Assembly (NCBI GenBank): GCA_965216025.1
Contig: CBDCEX010000017.1
Location: 434,001 to 498,000, forward strand
Direction: 5' to 3'
DNA from: JADFQT01 sp965216025
Lineage (GTDB): Bacteria; Chloroflexota; Dehalococcoidia; Lucifugimonadales; UBA3495
DNA: 64,000 nucleotides
Shown in pieces: positions 61,986-64,000 of the stretch. Below the pieces are notes generated by a model, which saw nothing but the letters and a program-made list of their open reading frames with translations, was not told the DNA's origin and did not search any database. A program made the translations under genes and the position numbers. Within the stretch, counting starts at the first letter, position 1; every line of letters begins with the position of its first letter.

Positions 61986-63443
61986 TATTACAACGTCAGT
62001 TAGTTTGATAGGATGACTGTGTAGCTGGAGAGGGAATAGGCAGGTGAGGTGGGGATGTGGATGCGGCAGCTTTCGAGCAGGTGTACGGGTCATTTCGGGA
62101 TTTTCACGCTTACTTCGCGCCGCTGTTTGGCCGCCGGGAGACGCGGGAGCACAGCGGTCATTATCTCCAGGCCCTGCTGGTACAGTCTGGGGAGCGGCGC
62201 AACGCTGAGAACCTGTCGGAGACGGTTCCGGGGTCAGCCCGAGGGATGCAGCGGTTTCTCACCGATTCTCCCTGGGACGATGAGGTGATTATAGGACGGC
62301 TGCAGGAGTACCTGGGAACCCGGCTGGAGCATCCGGAAGGGGTGTGGGTGCTGGACGGCAGCGACTTTCCCAAGCAGGGGAGGAAGTCGGTGGGAGTGGC
62401 CCGGCAGTACTGCGGGAGGCTGGGGAAGGTGGCCAACTGCCAGGCGGGGATGTTCCTGGCCTATGTCAGCCCGTTGGGACGGGCATTGGTGGACAAGGGG
62501 CTGTATCTGCCCGAGAGTTGGACCTCGGACAAAGACCGGTGTGAGGCGGCGGGTGTGCCGGAGGATAGGCAGGGCTACCGGTCCAAGACGGAGTTGGCCT
62601 TGGAGATGGTGGGGCGGGCACAGGAGCGGGGCCACCTGAAGGCTGGATGGGTCGCGGCGGACGACGCCTTCGGGATGTCGCCGTCCTTCCGGGAGGGCCT
62701 GGCGGCCTTGGGGATGTGGTACGTGCTGGACGTTCCGTCCGGCTTTACGGTGTGGCCGCCGGAGCCTGCCTGGACCAGTGCGGAGTATCAGGGATTCGGG
62801 CGTCCCCGCAAACCCAGGCTGCGAGACGGTCAGTGCCGGACCATGGAGCAGCGCAGCGACGAGTTGCCGGAGGAGGCCTGGCGGGAGATAACGGTGGCCG
62901 AGGGAAGCCAGGGGCCACGCAGCTACCTTTTCAGCGCCCAGAGGGTGCGACCGACCAGCAGGCGCAAGCCCGGCGAAATCCACTGGGCCGTCTACCGCCG
63001 GAACCGGGACGGCAGCGAACCCCGCTACTACCTGTCCAATGCTCCGGAGGATACCCCGTTGGAGACCCTGGCATACGTGGGAGGCTCCCGTTGGCGTATA
63101 GAAACGGAGTTTGAGACGGAGAAAAGCGACGTAGGCCTGGACGAGTACGAGACCCGCACCTGGGCTGGCTGGCATCACCACGTGGCCCTGTGCCTGCTGG
63201 GCGGAGCTTTTCTGCTGAGCCTGCAACAGGCTTGGGGGGAAAAAGATGCCCCGGATCACGAGGCCACAGGTGTACCGGGTGGTGCGGGAGATGCTGCCCC
63301 GGGAACGGTTCGGGCCAACCGAGTTGCTGCGGTGGCTTGAGGATACGCAGGACAGTAACGAACGGGCCAAACGCTCCCATGCCAAGCGCCGCGCCGCCAT
63401 GCGGGCATCACCCCACATCCCTCCCTGAACTGACGTTGTAATA
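61986..63443 (+). mobile_element. IS701-family element inserted in hsdR, CTAG target duplication
   Basis: Inverted ends TATTACAACGTCAGTT (61986-62001) and complement (ending 63443), each bordered by CTAG (61982-61985 and 63444-63447), a YTAR-type 4-bp duplication as known for IS701. The element is 1458 bp and lies between the two halves of hsdR, immediately beside a second inserted element. Confidence 0.92.
62057..63428 (+). CDS. IS701 family transposase (C-terminus frameshifted)
   Basis: GTG 62057 opens a DDE_5 transposase: 'DAAAFEQVYGSFRDFHAYFA', 'VWVLDGSDFPKQGRKSVGVA' (first Asp), 'GWVAADDAFGMSPSFREGL' (second Asp) and 'SRWRIETEFETEKSDVGLDE' (Glu). At GGGGGGAAAAAG (about 63235-63246) the frame slips: the open frame ends at 63340 with an unrelated tail, while the family C-terminus 'MPRITRPQVYRVVREMLPRE' and 'RFGPTELLRWLEDTQDSNER' continues in the next frame to TGA 63428. 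The slip in a G6A5 run is either a homopolymer error or a translational frameshift site. Confidence 0.88.
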
Positions 63444-63447
63444 CTAG

Positions 63448-63617
63448 AAGTCTGGCCGGAAACCTCGATTCCCCCTAGGCCAGCGTTTTCTTAACGTCGA
63501 TTATCGATGGCATAGTGGGTATTGCAACGTATTACATGCACCACCATGCCATATAAGTCTTGAATACGGCTGCTTCGCGTAGCGCAAAACCCGGCCAATG
63601 GCTTTCCGGCCAGACTT
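63448..63617. mobile_element. 170-bp MITE-like element
   Basis: Perfect 15-bp inverted ends AAGTCTGGCCGGAAA (63448-63462) and complement (63603-63617), flanked by CTAG on both sides (63444-63447, shared with the IS701, and 63618-63621). It has no transposase. The CTAG target suggests mobilisation in trans by an IS701-type transposase, but its ends differ from the neighbouring IS. It sits inside hsdR in frame, adding a missense stretch before the frame stops at 63491. Confidence 0.8.
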
Positions 63618-64000
63618 CTAGCCCTCTTTGAGTCGAACTTGGGGTAGTCGTCGATGTTCTTGATGACGTTGAAGTACCGGCTGACCGGGGTGTAGTTGGT
63701 CAGCACGTCCATGATGAAGCCCTCTTCTATGGCCTGCTTCATCGTGTAGTTGTGGAAGGGCAGGTGTCTTACCTTCCCGTCGGGCTGGGGGTCCGGGATC
63801 CCAAACATTTCGAGGGTCTTGTTCTTGGGGGTGGCGGTGAACGCCAGGTAGGAGGCGTTGGTGAGCATCCTCCGGCTCTCGATGATCCGGTTTACCTGGT
63901 CCTCGAAGGTGTCTTCGTCCTCTTCGCTTTCTGACGTTCCTTCTCCCAGGGCCTGGGCCACGGCGCCCGCCGCCCTTCCACCCTGGCTGGAGTGGGCCTC
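63618..64000 (-). pseudogene. hsdR: type I restriction enzyme R subunit, middle part (interrupted, runs off window)
   Basis: Open from the last base of the window: 'EAHSSQGGRAAGAVAQALGE' is the end of the DEAH-type Walker B motif, followed by 'RRMLTNASYLAFTATPKNKT' (helicase motif III, TATP), 'HNYTMKQAIEEGFIMDVLTN' and 'YPKFDSKRA' at the MITE boundary. With the part at 60643-61981 it makes one hsdR gene broken by the MITE-like and IS701 insertions. The reading frame would otherwise resume as '...KRA' to 'SKLRRYVENHE'. Confidence 0.88.

Noticed and set aside
62234..63418. Minus-strand open frame of nearly 400 codons
   Set aside because: Antisense of the IS701 transposase with low-complexity translation.

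Overview
The window reads as a high-GC bacterial chromosome fragment, most probably Chloroflexota (Dehalococcoidia/SAR202-like). The grounds are inferential: a coenzyme F420 biosynthesis block with separate cofG and cofH, two luciferase-like flavin/F420 oxidoreductases, an archaeal-type FBP aldolase/phosphatase, a PAC2 protein, an HspR-controlled dnaJ/hspR/clp heat-shock operon and a DUF5679 zinc ribbon. The many dispersed short repeats, insertion sequences and local indels suggest a metagenome-derived assembly.

Region 1 (1-16.6 kb) is core metabolism: the end of a cyclase-family gene, cofG-cofH-cofD-cofC plus an F420/FMN oxidoreductase, fabI, a TPR/zinc-ribbon membrane protein, FBP aldolase/phosphatase, a PLP aminotransferase, aspS, a DUF255 thioredoxin-fold protein and a lipoprotein HtrA protease. 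Region 2 (16.7-26.7 kb) holds a PAC2 protein with a duplicated tail, a frameshifted ISAs1 element with a 12-bp target duplication, an MFS exporter, a 1241-residue surface protein of nine Ig-like repeats, a Nudix hydrolase and a second luciferase-like oxidoreductase. Region 3 (26.9-36.3 kb) is rpoB-rpoC-pyrD behind a perfect-hexamer sigma70 promoter; rpoB as given is broken by a duplicated piece of its own 5' end. Region 4 (36.3-43.6 kb) has a frameshifted VTT/DedA gene, a frameshifted alpha/beta hydrolase, an IS630 element whose insertion supplies the stop codon of the Clp ATPase gene, and the heat-shock locus (clp, hspR, dnaJ, divergent hsp20).

Region 5 (43.6-51.4 kb) is a graveyard of mobile DNA and severed genes: a truncated group II intron, half of a SagB-type oxidoreductase, an IS4/IS701-like element, an ISNCY-like remnant, a complete IS66 and a 43-residue remnant resembling an arylsulfotransferase. 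Region 6 (51.47-64 kb) begins at a 3' half of tRNA-Arg(TCT), a plausible attachment site of an island running off the right end. It carries a helix-turn-helix protein, ISAzo13, small membrane and Cys-rich proteins, DUF5679, an HNH-like protein, a tyrosine recombinase, and a type I restriction gene (hsdR) interrupted by an IS701 element plus a 170-bp MITE-like element, each bounded by CTAG.

Frameshifts and short direct duplications occur throughout, including in the essential gene rpoB, and two unrelated tandem duplications share a period of exactly 87 bp. This pattern points to assembly or sequencing artefacts at least as much as to biology. I found no clear novel defence or metabolic system. 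The strongest leads are the putative tRNA-Arg island with its cluster of small genes, and the nested insertions in hsdR.
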